Assembly: GCF_964355755.1 (NCBI RefSeq)
Contig: NC_092671.1
Location: forward strand, 21,914,001-21,978,000
From: Antedon mediterranea
Taxonomy: Eukaryota; Echinodermata; Crinoidea; Comatulida; Antedonidae
Length of the DNA stretch: 64,000 nt
Direction of reading: 5' to 3'
A program made the position numbers and the translations under genes. The notes under the pieces were generated by a model that saw nothing but the letters and a program-made list of their open reading frames with translations, was not told the origin of the DNA and did no database searches. Shown piece after piece: positions 47,551 through 61,756 of this stretch (position 1 is its first letter; each line of letters begins with the position of its first letter).

Positions 47551-50500
47551 TATTCTAAGCACTTTGGTGTTTTTATGTTAACAAGTTTTTTCGAAAATCC
47601 CAAAATGGTCTAAAACGTCTCCAAATGCGATTTGAAGCTTTTCTAAACACTTTGGTGTTTTTATGTTAACAGGTTTTTTCGAAAATCACAAAATGGTCTA
47701 AAACGTCTCCAAATGCGATTTGAAGCTATTTTAAGAACTTTGTTTTTTTTATGTTAACAAGTTTTTTCGAAAATCACAAAATGGTCTAAAACGTCTCCAA
47801 ATGCGATTTGAAGCTATTCTAAGCACTTTGGTGTTTTTATGTTAACAAGTTTTTTCGAAAATCACAAAATGGTCTAAAACGTCTCCTAATGCGATTTGAA
47901 GCTATTCTAAGCACTTTGGTGTTTTTATGTTAACAAGTTTTTTCGAAAATCACAAAATGGTCTAAAACGTCTCCAAATGCGATTTGAAGCTATTCTAAGC
48001 ACTTTGGTGTTTTTATGTTAACAAGTTTTTTCGAAAATCACAAAATGGTCTAAAACGTCTCCAAATGCGATTTGAAGCTATTCTGTACACTTTGATGTTT
48101 TTATGTTAACAAGTTTTTTCGAAAATCACAAAATGGTCTAAAACGTCTCCAAATGCGATTTGAAGGTATTCTAAGCACTTTGGTGTTTTGTGTGAAAAAG
48201 TTTTGTCGAAAATCACAAAATGGTCTAAAACGTCTCCAAATGCGATTTGAAGCTATTCTAAGCACTTTGGTGTTTTGTGTAAAAAGTGTTATCGATATGG
48301 TCAAAATGGTCTAAAACGGTTTATAATGTGATTTTAAGCACTTTGATGTTTTTGCGTAACCAAGTTTCATCGAAATGCACAAAATGGTCTAAAACGTCTC
48401 CAAATGCGATTTGAAGCTATTCTAATCACTTTGGTGTTTTTATGTTAACAAGTTTTTTCGAAAATCACAAAATGGTCTAAACCGTCTCCAAATGCGATTG
48501 GAAGCTATTCTTAGCACTTTGATGTTTTTATGTTAACAAGTTTTTTCGAAAATCACAAAATGGTCTAAAATGTCTCCAAATGCGATTTGAAGGTATTCTA
48601 AGCACTTTGGTGTTTTTATGTTAACAAGTTTTTTCGAAAATCACAAAATGGTCTAAATTGTCTCCATATGCGATTTGAAGCTATTCTTAGCAGTTTGGTG
48701 TTTTTATGTTAAAAAGTTTTTTTCGAAAATCACAAAATGGTCTAAAACGTCTCCAAATGCGATTTGAAGCTATTCTAAGCACTTTGATGTTTTTGTGTGA
48801 AAAGTGTTATCGAAATGCTCAAAATGGTCTAAAACGGTTTATAATGTGATTTTAACCACTTTGATGTTTTTGTGTAACCAAGTTTTTTCGAAAATCACTA
48901 ATTGGTCTAAAATGTCTCCAAATTCGATTTGAAGCTATTCTTAGCACTTTGATGTTTTTATGTTAACAAGTTTTTTCGAAAATCACAAAATGGTCTAAAA
49001 CGTCTCCAAATGCGATTTGAAGCTATTCTAAGCACTTTGGTGTTTTTATGTTAACAAGTTGTTTTCGAAAATCACAAAATGGTCTAAAACGTCTACAAAT
49101 GCGATTGGAAGCTATTCTTAGCACTTTGATGTTTTTATGTTAACAAGTTTTTTCGAAAATCACAAAATGGTCTAAAATGTCTCCAAATGCGATTTGAAGG
49201 TATTCTAAGCACTTTGGTGTTTTTATGTTAACAAGTTTTTTCGAAAATCACAAAATGGTCTAAATTGTCTCCATATGCGATTTGAAGCTATTCTTAGCAG
49301 TTTGGTGTTTTTATGTTAAAAAGTTTTTTTCGAAAATCACAAAATGGTCTAAAACGTCTCCAAATGCGATTTGAAGCTATTCTAAGCACTTTGGTGTTTT
49401 GTGTGAAAAAGTTTTGTCGAAATGCTCAAAATGGTCTAAAACGTTTTTAAATACGATATTAAGCTATATTGTGCTCTTTGATGTTTTTGTGTGAAAAGTG
49501 TTATCGATATGCTCAAAATGGTCTAAAACGGTTTATAATGTGATTTTAAGCACTTTGATGTTTTTGCGTAACCAAGTTTCATCGAAATGCACAAAATGGT
49601 CTAAAACGTCTCCAAATGCGATTTGAAGCTATTCTAATCACTTTGGTGTTTTTGTGTTAACAAGTTTTTTCGAAAATCACAAAATGGTCTAAAACGTCTC
49701 CAAATGCGATTTGAAGCTATTCTAAACATTTTGGTGTTTTTATGTTAACAAGTTTTTTCGAAAATCACAAAATGGTCTAAAACGTCTCCAAATGCGATTT
49801 GAAGCTATTCTAAGCACTTTGGTGTTTTTATGTTAACAAGTTTTTTCGAAAATCACAAAATGGTCTAAAACGTCTCCTAATGCGATTTGAAGCTATTCTA
49901 AGCACTTTGGTGTTTTTATGTTAACAAGTTTTTTCGAAAATCACAAAATGGTCTAAAACGTCTCCAAATGCGATTTGAAGCTATTCTGTACACTTTGATG
50001 TTTTTATGTTAACAAGTTTTTTCGAAAATCACAAAATGGTCTAAAACGTCTCCAAATGCGATTTGAAGGTATTCTAAGCACTTTGGTGTTTTGTGTGAAA
50101 AAGTTTTGTCGAAAATCACAAAATGGTCTAAAACGTCTCCAAATGCGATTTGAAGCTATTCTAAGCACTTTGGTGTTTTGTGTAAAAAGTTTTATGGATA
50201 TGCTCAAAATGGTCTAAAACGGTTTATAATGTGATTTTAAGCACATTGATGTTTTTGCGTAACCAAGTTTCATCGAAATGCACAAAATGGTCTAAAACGT
50301 CTCCAAATGCGATTTGAAGCTATTCTAATCACTTTGGTGTTTTTATGTTAACAAGTTTTTTCGAAAATCACAAAATGGTCTAAAACGTCTCCAAATGCGA
50401 TTTGAAGCTATTCTAATCACTTTGGTGTTTTTATGTTAACAAGTTTTTTCGAAAATCACAAAATGGTCTAAAACGTCTCCAAATGCGATTTGAAGCTATT

Positions 50501-52929
50501 CTAATCACTTTGGTGTTTTTGTGTTAACAAGTTTTTTCGAAAATCACAAAATGGTCTAAAACGTCTCCAAATGCGATTTGAAGCTATTCTAAACATTTTG
50601 GTGTTTTTATGTTAACAAGTTTTTTCGAAAATCACAAAATGGTTTAAAACGTCTCCAAATGCGATTTGAAGCTATTCTAAGTACTTTGGTGTTTTTATAT
50701 TAACAAGTTTTTTCGAAAATCACAAAATGGTCTAAAACGTCTCCAAATGCGATTTGAAGCTATTCTAAGCACTTTGGTGTTTTTATGTTAACAAGTTTTT
50801 TTCGAAAATCACAAAATGGTCTAAAACGTCTCCAAATGCGATTTGAAGCTATTCTGTACACTTTGATGTTTTTATGTTAACAAGTTTTTTCGAAAATCAC
50901 AAAATGGTCTAAAACGTCTCCTAATGCGATTTGAAGCTATTGTAAGCACTTTGGTGTTTTTATGTTAACAAGTTTTTTCGAAAATCACAAAATGGTCTAA
51001 AACGTTTTTAAATACGATATTAAGCTATTCTGTACACTTTGGTGTTTTGTGTGAAAAAGTTTTGTCGAAATGCTCAAAATGGTCTAAAACGTTTTTAAAT
51101 ACGATATTAACCTATTTTATGCTCTTTGATGTTTTTGTGTGAAAAGTGTTATCGAAATGCTCAAAATGGTCTAAAACGGTTTTATAATGTGATTTTAAGC
51201 ACTTTGATGTTTTTGTGTAACCAAGTTTTTTCGAAAATCACAAATTGGTCTAAAATGTCTCCAAATGCGATTTGAAGCTATTCTTAGCACTTTGGTGTTT
51301 TTATGTTAACAAGTTTTTTCGAAAATCACAAATTGGTCTAAAATGTCTCCAAATGCGATTTGAAGCTATTCTGTACACTTTGGTGTTTTATGTTAACAAG
51401 TTTTTTCGAAAATCACAAAATGTTCTAAAACGTTTCCAAATACGATATTAAGCTATTTTGTGCTCTTTGATGTTTTTGTGTAAAAAATTTTATCGATATG
51501 CTCAAAATGGTCTAAAACGGTTTATAATGTGATTTTAAGCACTTTGATGTTTTTGCGTAACCAAGTTTCATCGAAATGCTCAAAATGGTCTAAAACGTTT
51601 TTAAATACGATATTAACCTATTTTATGCTCTTTGATGTTTTTGTGTGAAAAGTGTTATCGAAATGCTCAAAATGGTCTAACACGGTTTTATAATGTGATT
51701 TTAAGCACTTTGATGTTTTTGTGTAACCAAGTTTTTTCGAAAATCACAAATTGGTCTAAAATGTCTCCAAATGCGATTTGAAGCTATTCTTAGCACTTTG
51801 GTGTTTTTATGTTAACAAGTTTTTTCGAAAATCACAAATTGGTCTAAAATGTCTCCAAATGCGATTTGAAGCTATTCTGTACACTTTGGTGTTTTATGTT
51901 AACAAGTTTTTTCGAAAATCACAAAATGTTCTAAAACGTTTCCAAATACGATATTAAGCTATTTTGTGCTCTTTGATGTTTTTGTGTAAAAAATTTTATC
52001 GATATGCTCAAAATGGTCTAAAACGGTTTATAATGTGATTTTAACCACTTTGATGTTTTTGTGTAACCAAGTTTTTTCGAAAATCACTAATTGGTCTAAA
52101 ATGTCTCCAAATGCGATTTGAAGCTATTCTTAGCCCTTTGATGTTTTTATGTTAACAAGTTTTTTCGAAAATCACAAAATGGTCTAAAACGTCTCCAAAT
52201 GCGATTTGAAGCTATTCTAAGCACTTTGGTGTTTTGTGTGAAAAAGTTTTTTCGAATTGCTCAAAATGGTCTAAAACGTTTTTAAATACGATATTAAGCT
52301 ATATTGTGCTCTTTGATGTTTTTGTGTGAAAAGTGTTATCGATATGCTCAAAATGGTCTAAAACGGTTTATAATGTGATTTTAAGCACTTTGATGTTTTT
52401 GCGTAACCAAGTTTCATCGAAATGCACAAAATGGTCTAAAACGTCTCCAAATGCGATTTGAAGCTATTCTAATCACTTTGGTGTTTTTGTGTTAACAAGT
52501 TTTTTCGAAAATCACAAAATGGTATAAAACGTCTACAAATGCGATTTGAAGCTATTCTAAACATTTTGGTGTTTTTATGTTAACAAGTTTTTTCGAAAAT
52601 AACAAAATGGTCTAAAACGTCTCCTAATGCGATTTGAAGCTATTCTAAGCACTTTGGTGTTTTTATGTTAACAAGTTTTTTCGAAAATCACAAAATGGTC
52701 TAAAACGTCTCCAAATGCGATTTGAAGCTAATCTGTACACTTTGATGTTTTTATGTTAACAAGTTTTTTCGAAAATCACAAAATGGTCTAAAACGTCTCC
52801 AAATGCGATTTGAAGGTATTCTAAGCACTTTGGTGTTTTGTGTGAAAAAGTTTTGTCGAAAATCACAAAATGGTCTAAAACGTCTCCAAATGCGATTTGA
52901 AGCTATTCTAAGCACTTTGGTGTTTTGTG
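47551..52929 (+). repeat. Satellite array, forward orientation, right segment
   Basis: Satellite resumes at the interrupted base after SINE copy 2 and continues in the forward orientation to the switch point. No gene or other element is visible. Its content parallels 5610-11240, including the hybrid monomer at 50997-51083. The module at 51775-52929 is the beginning of the 1-2230 type and is cut short by the orientation change. Confidence 0.97.
52923..52929. other. Satellite orientation switch with 7-bp microhomology
   Basis: TTTTGTG belongs both to the forward class B sequence GGTGTTTTGTG on the left and to the reverse-complement class A sequence CCATTTTGTGATTTTCG on the right. Left of it every monomer is forward; right of it every monomer is reversed to the window end. 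The two sides are not mirror images: the left side is the 1-1155 type module, whereas the right side, reverse complemented, matches the 24050-24530 type. This is an inversion or template-switch join and not a simple hairpin. An assembly mis-join remains possible. Confidence 0.92.
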
Positions 52930-55900
52930 ATTTTCGAAAAAACTTGTTAATATAAAAACACCAAAGTACTTAGAATAGCTTCAAATCGCATTTGGAGACG
53001 TTGTAGACCATTTTGTGATTTTCGAAAAAACTTGTTAACATAAAAACACCAAAGTTTACAGAATAGCTTAAAATCGCATTTGGAGACGTTTTAGACAATT
53101 TTGTGCATTTCGATGAAACTTGGTTACACAAAAACATCAAAGTGCTTAAAATCACATTATAAACCGTTTTAGACCATTTGAGCATTTCCATAACACTTTT
53201 CACACAAAAACATCAAAGGGCACAATATAGCTTAATATCCTATTTAAAAACGTTTTAGACCATTTTGAGCATTTCGACAAAACTTTTTCACACAAAACAC
53301 CAAAGTGCTTAGAATACCTTCAAATCGCATTTGGAGACGTTTTAGACCATTTTGTGATTTTCGAAAAAACTTAACATAAAAACATCAAAGTTTACAGAAT
53401 AGCTTCAAATCGCATTTGGAGACGTTTTAGACAATTTTGTGATTTTCGAAAAAACTTGTTAACATAAAAACACCAAAGTGCTTAGAATAGCTTCAAATCG
53501 CATTGGGAGACGTTTTAGACCATTTTGTGATTTTCGAAAAAACTTGTTAACATAAAAACATCAAAGTGTACAGAATAGCTTCAAATCGCATTTGGAGACG
53601 TTTTAGACCATTTTGTGATTTTCGAAAAAACTTGTTAACATAAAAACACCAAAGTGCTTAGAATAGCTTCAAATCGCATTTGGAGACGTTTTAAACCATT
53701 TTGTGATTTTCGAAAAAACTTGTTAACATAAAAACACCAAAATGTTTAGAATAGCTTCAAATCGCATTTGGAGACGTTTTAGACCATTTTGTGATTTTCG
53801 AAAAAACTTGTTAACACAAAAACACCAAAGTGATTAGAATAGCTTCAAATCGCATTTGGAGACGTTTTAGACCATGTTGTGATTTTCGAAAAAACTTGTT
53901 AACATAAAAACACCAAAGTGATTAGAATAGCTTCAAATCGCATTTGGAGAGGTTTTAGACCATTTTGTGCATTTCGATGAAACTTGGTTACGCAAAAACA
54001 TCAAAGTGCTTAAAATCACATTATAAACCGTTTTAGACCATTTTGAGCATATCGATAACACTTTTTACACAAAACACCAAAGTGCTTAGAATAGCTTCAA
54101 ATCGCATTTGGAGACGTTTTAGACCATTTTGTGATTTTCCACAAAACTTTTTCACACAAAACACCAAAGTGCTTAGAATACCTTCAAATCGCATTTGGAG
54201 ACGTTTTAGACCATTTTGTGATTTTCGAAAAAACTTGTTAACATAAAAACATCAAAGTGTACAGAATAGCTTCAAATCGCATTTGGAGACGTTTTAGACC
54301 ATTTTGTGATTTTCGAAAAAACTTGTTAACATAAAAACACCAAAGTGCTTAGAATAGCTTCAAATCGCATTAGGAGACGTTTTAGACCATTTTGTGATTT
54401 TCGAAAAAACTTGTTAACATAAAAACACCAAAGTGCTTAGAATAGCTTCAAATCGCATTTGGAGACGTTTTAGACCATTTTGTGATTTTCGAAAAAACTT
54501 GTTAACATAAAAACACCAAAATGTTTAGAATAGCTTCAAATCACATTTGGAGACGTTTTAGACCATTTTGTGATTTTCGAAAAAACTTGTTAACACAAAA
54601 ACACCAAAGTGATTAGAATAGCTTCAAATCGCATTTGGAGACGTTTTAGACCAATTTTTGCATTTCGATGAAACTTGGTTACGCAAAAACATCAAAGTGC
54701 TTAAAATCACATTATAAACCGTTTTAGACCATTTTGAGCATATCGATAACACTTTTCACACAAAAACATCAAAGAGCACAATATAGCTTAATATCTTATT
54801 TAAAAACGTTTTAGACCATTTTGAGCATTTCGACAAAACTTTTTCACACAAAACACCAAAGTGCTTAGAATAGCTTCAAATCGCATTTGGAGACGTTTTA
54901 GACCATTTTGTGATTTTCGAAAAAACTTTTTCACACAAAACACCAAAGTGCTTAGAATACCTTCAAATCGCATTTGGAGACGTTTTAGACCATTTTGTGA
55001 TTTTCGAAAAAACTTGTTAACATAAAAACATCAAAGTGTACAGAATAGCTTCAAATCGCATTTGGAGACGTTTTAGACCATTTTGTGATTTTCGAAAAAA
55101 CTTGTTAACATAAAAACACCAAAGTGCTTAGAATAGCTTCAAATCGCATTAGGAGACGTTTTAGACCATTTTGTGATTTTCGAAAAAACTTGTTAACACA
55201 AAAACACCAAAGTGCTTAGAATAGCTTCAAATCGCATTTGGAGACGTTTTAGACCATTTTGTGATTTTCGAAAAAACTTGTTAACATTAAAACACCAAAA
55301 TGTTTAGAATAGCTTCAAATCGCATTTGGAGACGTTTTAGACCATTTTGTGATTTTCGAAAAAACTTGTTAACACAAAAACACCAAAGTGATTAGAATAG
55401 CTTCAAATCGCATTTGGAGACGTTTTAGACCATTTTGTGCATTTCGATGAAACTTGGTTACGGAAAAACATCAAAGTGCTTAAAATCACATTATAAACCG
55501 TTTTAGACCATTTTGAGCATATCGATAACACTTTTCACACAAAAACATCAAAGAGCACAATATAGCTTAATATCGTATTTAAAAACGTTTTAGACCATTT
55601 TGAGCATTTCGACAAAACTTTTTCACACAAAACACCAAAGTGCTTAGAATAGCTTCAAATCGCATTTGGAGACGTTTTAGACCATTTTGTGATTTTCGAA
55701 AAAACTTGTTAACATAAAAACATCAAAGGGCTAAGAATAGCTTCAAATCGCATTTGGAGACATTTTAGACCAATTAGTGATTTTCGAAAAAACTTGGTTA
55801 CACAAAAACATCAAAGTGGTTAAAATCACATTATAAACCGTTTTAGACCATTTTGAGCATTTCGATAACACTTTTTACACAAAAACATCGAAGTGCTTAG

Positions 55901-57968
55901 AATAGCTTCAAATCGCATTTGGAGACGTTTTAGACCATTTTGTGATTTTCGAAAAAAACTTTTTAACATAAAAACACCAAACTGCTAAGAATAGCTTCAA
56001 ATCGCATATGGAGACAATTTAGACCATTTTGTGATTTTCGAAAAAACTTGTTAACATAAAAACACCAAAGTGCTTAGAATACCTTCAAATCGCATTTGGA
56101 GACATTTTAGACCATTTTGTGATTTTCGAAAAAACTTGTTAACATAAAAACATCAAAGTGCTAAGAATAGCTTCCAATCGCATTTGGAGACGTTTTAGAC
56201 TATTTTGTGATTTTCGAAAACAACTTGTTAACATAAAAACACCAAAGTGCTTAGAATAGCTTCAAATCGCATTTGGAGACGTTTTAGACCAATTTGTGAT
56301 TTTCGAAAAAACTTGGTTACACAAAAACATCAAAGTGGATAAAATCACATTATAAACCGTTTTAGACCATTTTGAGCATTTCGATAACACATTTCACACA
56401 AAAACATCAAAGAGCACAAAATAGCTTAATATCGTATTTAAAAACGTTTTAAACCATTTTGAGCATTTCGACAAAACTTTTTCACACAAAACACCAAAGT
56501 GTACAGAATAGCTTCAAATCGCATTTGGAGACGTTTTAGACCATTTTGTGATTTTCGAAAAAACTTGTTAATATAAAAACACCAAAGTACTTAGAATAGC
56601 TTCAAATCGCATTTGGAGACGTTGTAGACCATTTTGTGATTTTCGAAAAAACTTGTTAACATAAAAACACCAAAGTTTACAGAATAGCTTCAAATCGCAT
56701 TTGGAGACGTTTTAGACAATTTTGTGCATTTCGATGAAACTTGGTTACACAAAAACATCAAAGTGCTTAAAATCACATTATAAACCGTTTTAGACCATTT
56801 GAGCATTTCCATAACACTTTTCACACAAAAACATCAAAGGGCACAATATAGCTTAATATCCTATTTAAAAACGTTTTAGACCATTTTGAGCATTTCGACA
56901 AAACTTTTTCACACAAAACACCAAAGTGCTTAGAATACCTTCAAATCGCATTTGGAGACGTTTTAGACCATTTTGTGATTTTCGAAAAAACTTAACATAA
57001 AAACATCAAAGTTTACAGAATAGCTTCAAATCGCATTTGGAGACGTTTTAAACCATTTTGTGATTTTCGAAAAAACTTGTTAACATAAAAACACCAAAAT
57101 GTTTAGAATAGCTTCAAATCGCATTTGGAGACGTTTTAGACCATTTTGTGATTTTCGAAAAAACTTGTTAACACAAAAACACCAAAGTGATTAGAATAGC
57201 TTCAAATCGCATTTGGAGACGTTTTAGACCATTTTGTGATTTTCGAAAAAACTTGTTAACATAAAAACACCAAAGTGATTAGAATAGCTTCAAATCGCAT
57301 TTGGAGACGTTTTAGACCATTTTGTGCATTTCGATGAAACTTGGTTACGCAAAAACATCAAAGTGCTTAAAATCACATTATAAACCGTTTTAGACCATTT
57401 TGAGCATATCGATAACACTTTTTACACAAAACGCCAAAGTGCTTAGAATAGCTTCAAATCGCATTTGGAGACGTTTTAGACCATTTTGTGATTTTCGACA
57501 AAACTTTTTCACACAAAACACCAAAGTGCTTAGAATACCTTCAAATCGCATTTGGAGACGTTTTAGACCATTTTGTGATTTTCGAAAAAACTTGTTAACA
57601 TAAAAACATCAAAGTGTACAGAATAGCTTCAAATCGCATTTGGAGACGTTTTAGACCATTTTGTGATTTTCGAAAAAACTTGTTAACATAAAAACACCAA
57701 AGTGCTTAGAATAGCTTCAAATCGCATTAGGAGACGTTTTAGACCATTTTGTGATTTTCGAAAAAACTTGTTAACATAAAAACACCAAAGTGCTTAGAAT
57801 AGCTTCAAATCGCATTTGGAGACGTTTTAGACCATTTTGTGATTTTCGAAAAAACTTGTTAACATAAAAACACCAAAGTTCTTAAAATAGCTTCAAATCG
57901 CATTTGGAGACGTTTTAGACCATTTTGTGATTTTCGAAAAAACTTGTTAACATAAAAACACCAAAGTG

Positions 57969-58747
57969 TTTAGAAAAGCTTCAAATCGCATTTGGAGACG
58001 TTTTAGACCATTTTGGGATTTTTGAAAAAATTTGTTAACATAAAAACACCAAAGTGCTTAGAATAGCTTCAAATCGCATTTGGAGACGTTTTAGACCATT
58101 TTGTAATTTTCAAAAAAACTTGTTAACATAAAAACACCAAAGTTCTTAGAATAGCTTCAAATCGCATTTGGAGACGTTTTAGACCATTTTGTGCATTTCG
58201 ATGAAACTTGGTTACACAAAAACATCAAAGTGCTTAAAATCACGTTATAAACCGTTTTAGACCATTTGAGCATTTCGATAACACTTTTCACACAAAAACA
58301 TCAAAGGGCACAATATAGCTTAATATCCTATTTAAAAACGTTTTAGACCATTTTGAGCATTTCGACAAAACTTTTTCACACAAAACACCAAAGTGCTTAG
58401 AATACCTTCAAATCGCATTTGGAGACGTTTTAGACAATTTTGTGATTTTCGAAAAAACTTGTTAACATAAAAACATCAAAGTTTACAGAATAGCTTCAAA
58501 TCGCTTTTGGAGACGTTTTAGACAATTTTGTGATTTTCGAAAAAACTTGTTAACATAAAAACACCAAAGTGCTTAGAATAGCTTCAAATCGCATTGGGAG
58601 ACGTTTTAGACCATTTTGTGATTTTCGAAAAAACTTGTTAACATAAAAACATCAAAGTGTACAGAATAGCTTCAAATCGCATTTGGAGACGTTTTAGACC
58701 ATTTTGTGATTTTCGAAAAAACTTGTTAACATAAAAACACCAAAGTG
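57969..58747 (-). repeat. 779-bp tandem duplication in the inverted arm, unit 1
   Basis: TTTTGGGATTTTTGAAAAAA occurs near 58011 and again 779 bp later, together with TTGTAATTTTCAAAAAAAC, the ACGTTATAAACC variant and the CGCTTTTGG variant, in the same order. Confidence 0.87.
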
Positions 58748-59526
58748 TTTAGAAAAGCTTCAAATCGCATTTGGAGACGTTTTAGACCATTTTGGGATTT
58801 TTGAAAAAACATGATAACATAAAAACACCAAAGTGCTTAGAATAGCTTCAAATCGCATTTGGAGACGTTTTAGACCATTTTGTAATTTTCAAAAAAACTT
58901 GTTAACATAAAAACACCAAAGTTCTTAGAATAGCTTCAAATCGCATTTGGAGACGTTTTAGACCATTTTGTGCATTTCGATGAAACTTGGTTACACAAAA
59001 ACATCAAAGTGCTTAAAATCACGTTATAAACCGTTTTAGACCATTTGAGCATTTCGATAACACTTTTCACACAAAAACATCAAAGGGCACAATATAGCTT
59101 AATATCCTATTTAAAAACGTTTTAGACCATTTTGAGCATTTCGACAAAACTTTTTCACACAAAACACCAAAGTGCTTAGAATACCTTCAAATCGCATTTG
59201 GAGACGTTTTAGACAATTTTGTGATTTTCGAAAAAACTTGTTAACATAAAAACATCAAAGTTTACAGAATAGCTTCAAATCGCTTTTGGAGACGTTTTAG
59301 ACAATTTTGTGATTTTCGAAAAAACTTGTTAACATAAAAACACCAAAGTGCTTAGAATAGCTTCAAATCGCATTGGGAGACGTTTTAGACCATTTTGTGA
59401 TTTTCGAAAAAACTTGTTAACATAAAAACATCAAAGTGTACAGAATAGCTTCAAATCGCATTTGGAGACGTTTTAGACCATTTTGTGATTTTCGAAAAAA
59501 CTTGTTAACATAAAAACACCAAAGTG
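58748..59526 (-). repeat. 779-bp tandem duplication in the inverted arm, unit 2
   Basis: This repeats 57969-58747. Small differences are visible, for example ACATGATAACAT near 58809 where the first unit has TTTGTTAACAT. It diverges at 59527. Confidence 0.87.
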
Positions 59527-60550
59527 CTTAGAATAGCTTCAAATCGCATTTGGAGACGTTTTAAACCATTTTGTGATTTTCGAAAAAACTTGTTAACATA
59601 AAAACACCAAAATGTTTAGAATAGCTTCAAATCGCATTTGGAGACGTTTTAGACCATTTTGTGATTTTCGAAAAAACTTGTTAACACAAAAACACCAAAG
59701 TGATTAGAATAGCTTCAAATCGCATTTGGAGACGTTTTAGACCATTTTGTGATTTTCGAAAAAACTTGTTAACATAAAAACACCAAAGTGATTAGAATAG
59801 CTTCAAATCGCATTTGGAGACGTTTTAGAACATTTTGTGCATTTCGATGAAACTTGGTTACGCAAAAACATCAAAGTGCTTAAAATCACATTATAAACCG
59901 TTTTAGACCATTTTGAGCATATCGATAACACTTTTTACACAAAACACCAAAGTGCTTAGAATAGCTTCAAATCGCATTTGGAGACGTTTTAGACCATTTT
60001 GTGATTTTCGACAAAACTTTTTCACACAAAACACCAAAGTGCTTAGAATACCTTCAAATCGCATTTGGAGACGTTTTAGACCATTTTGTGATTTTCGAAA
60101 AAACTTGTTAACATAAAAACATCAAAGTGTACAGAATAGCTTCAAATCGCATTTGGAGACGTTTTAGACCATTTTGTGATTTTCGAAAAAACTTGTTAAC
60201 ATAAAAACACCAAAGTGCTTAGAATAGCTTCAAATCGCATTAGGAGACGTTTTAGACCATTTTGTGATTTTCGAAAAAACTTGTTAACATAAAAACACCA
60301 AAGTGCTTAGAATAGCTTCAAATCGCATTTGGAGACGTTTTAGACCATTTTGTGATTTTCGAAAAAACTTGTTAACATAAAAACACCAAAATGTTTAGAA
60401 TAGCTTCAAATCGCATTTGGAGACGTTTTAGACCATTTTGTGATTTTCGAAAAAACTTGTTAACACAAAAACACCAAAGTGATTAGAATAGCTTCAAATC
60501 GCATTTGGAGACGTTTTAGACCATTTTGTGCATTTCGATGAAACTTGGTT

Positions 60551-61756
60551 ACGGAAAAACATCAAAGTGCTTAAAATCACATTATAAACCGTTTTAGACC
60601 ATTTTGAGCATATCGATAACACTTTTCACACAAAAACATCAAAGAGCACAATATAGCTTAATATCGTATTTAAAAACGTTTTAGACCATTTTGAGCATTT
60701 CGACAAAACTTTTTCACACAAAACACCAAAGTGCTTAGAATAGCTTCAAATCGCATTTGGAGACGTTTTAGACCATTTTGTGATTTTCGAAAAAACTTGT
60801 TAACATAAAAACATCAAAGGGCTAAGAATAGCTTCAAATCGCATTTGGAGACATTTTAGACCAATTAGTGATTTTCGAAAAAACTTGGTTACACAAAAAC
60901 ATCAAAGTGGTTAAAATCACATTATAAACCGTTTTAGACCATTTTGAGCATTTCGATAACACTTTTTACACAAAAACATCAAAGTGCTTAGAATAGCTTC
61001 AAATCGCATTTGGAGACGTTTTAGACCATTTTGTGATTTTCGAAAAAAACTTTTTAACATAAAAACACCAAACTGCTAAGAATAGCTTCAAATCGCATAT
61101 GGAGACAATTTAGACCATTTTGTGATTTTCGAAAAAACTTGTTAACATAAAAACACCAAAGTGCTTAGAATACCTTCAAATCGCATTTGGAGACGTTTTA
61201 GACCATTTTGTGATTTTCCAAAAAACTTGTTAACATAAAAACATCAAAGTGTACAGAATAGCTTCAAATCGCATTTGGAGACGTTTTAGACCATTTTGTG
61301 ATTTTCGAAAAAACTTGTTAACATAAAAACACCAAAGTGCTTAGAATAGCTTCAAATCGCATTTGGAGACGTTTTAGACCATTTTGTGATTTTCGAAAAA
61401 ACTTGTTAACATAAAAACACCAAAGTGCTTAGAATAGCTTCAAATCGCATTTGGAGACGTTTTAGACCATTTTGTGATTTTCGAAAAAACTTGTTAACAT
61501 AAAAACACCAAAATGTTTAGAATAGCTTCAAATCACATTTGGAGACGTTTTAGACCATTTTGTGATTTTCGAAAAAACTTGTTAACACAAAAACACCAAA
61601 GTGATTAGAATAGCTTCAAATCGCATTTGGAGACGTTTTAGACCAATTTGTGCATTTCGATGAAACTTGGTTACGCAAAAACATCAAAGTGCTTAAAATC
61701 ACATTATAAACCGTTTTAGACCATTTTGAGCATATCGATAACACTTTTCACACAAA
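60551..61756 (-). repeat. Duplicated block in the inverted arm, spacing 2244 bp, copy 1
   Basis: From the GGTTACGGAAAAAC variant onward this segment repeats at 62795-64000, including the TTTTCCAAAAAAC variant (61216 and 63460). To the left of 60551 the two copies agree less well: 62350-62790 is closer to 55,015-55,455 (offset 7335, sharing AACATTAAAACACC), so several duplications overlap. Confidence 0.8.

Larger units (their letters stand above)
45911..52929 (+). repeat. SINE-bearing duplicated block, copy 2
   Basis: This matches 3970-11240, including the SINE and its private flanking variants. It lacks about 252 bp (three monomers) present at about 7446-7697, between two TCTAAGCACTTTG motifs near 49385. 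Single-base differences noticed include 48300 (GGTC for GCTC), 48482 (ACCG for AACG) and 52251 (TTTTTTCG for TTTTGTCG). The block ends exactly at the orientation switch. Confidence 0.9.

Noticed and set aside
52970-53203. Minus-strand 77-codon ORF just inside the inverted arm
   Set aside because: It is composed only of satellite monomers and has no counterpart suggesting conservation as a protein.
52500-53400. Perfect palindrome or hairpin (foldback) at the orientation switch
   Set aside because: The sequences on the two sides belong to different higher-order modules and do not mirror each other beyond general monomer homology.
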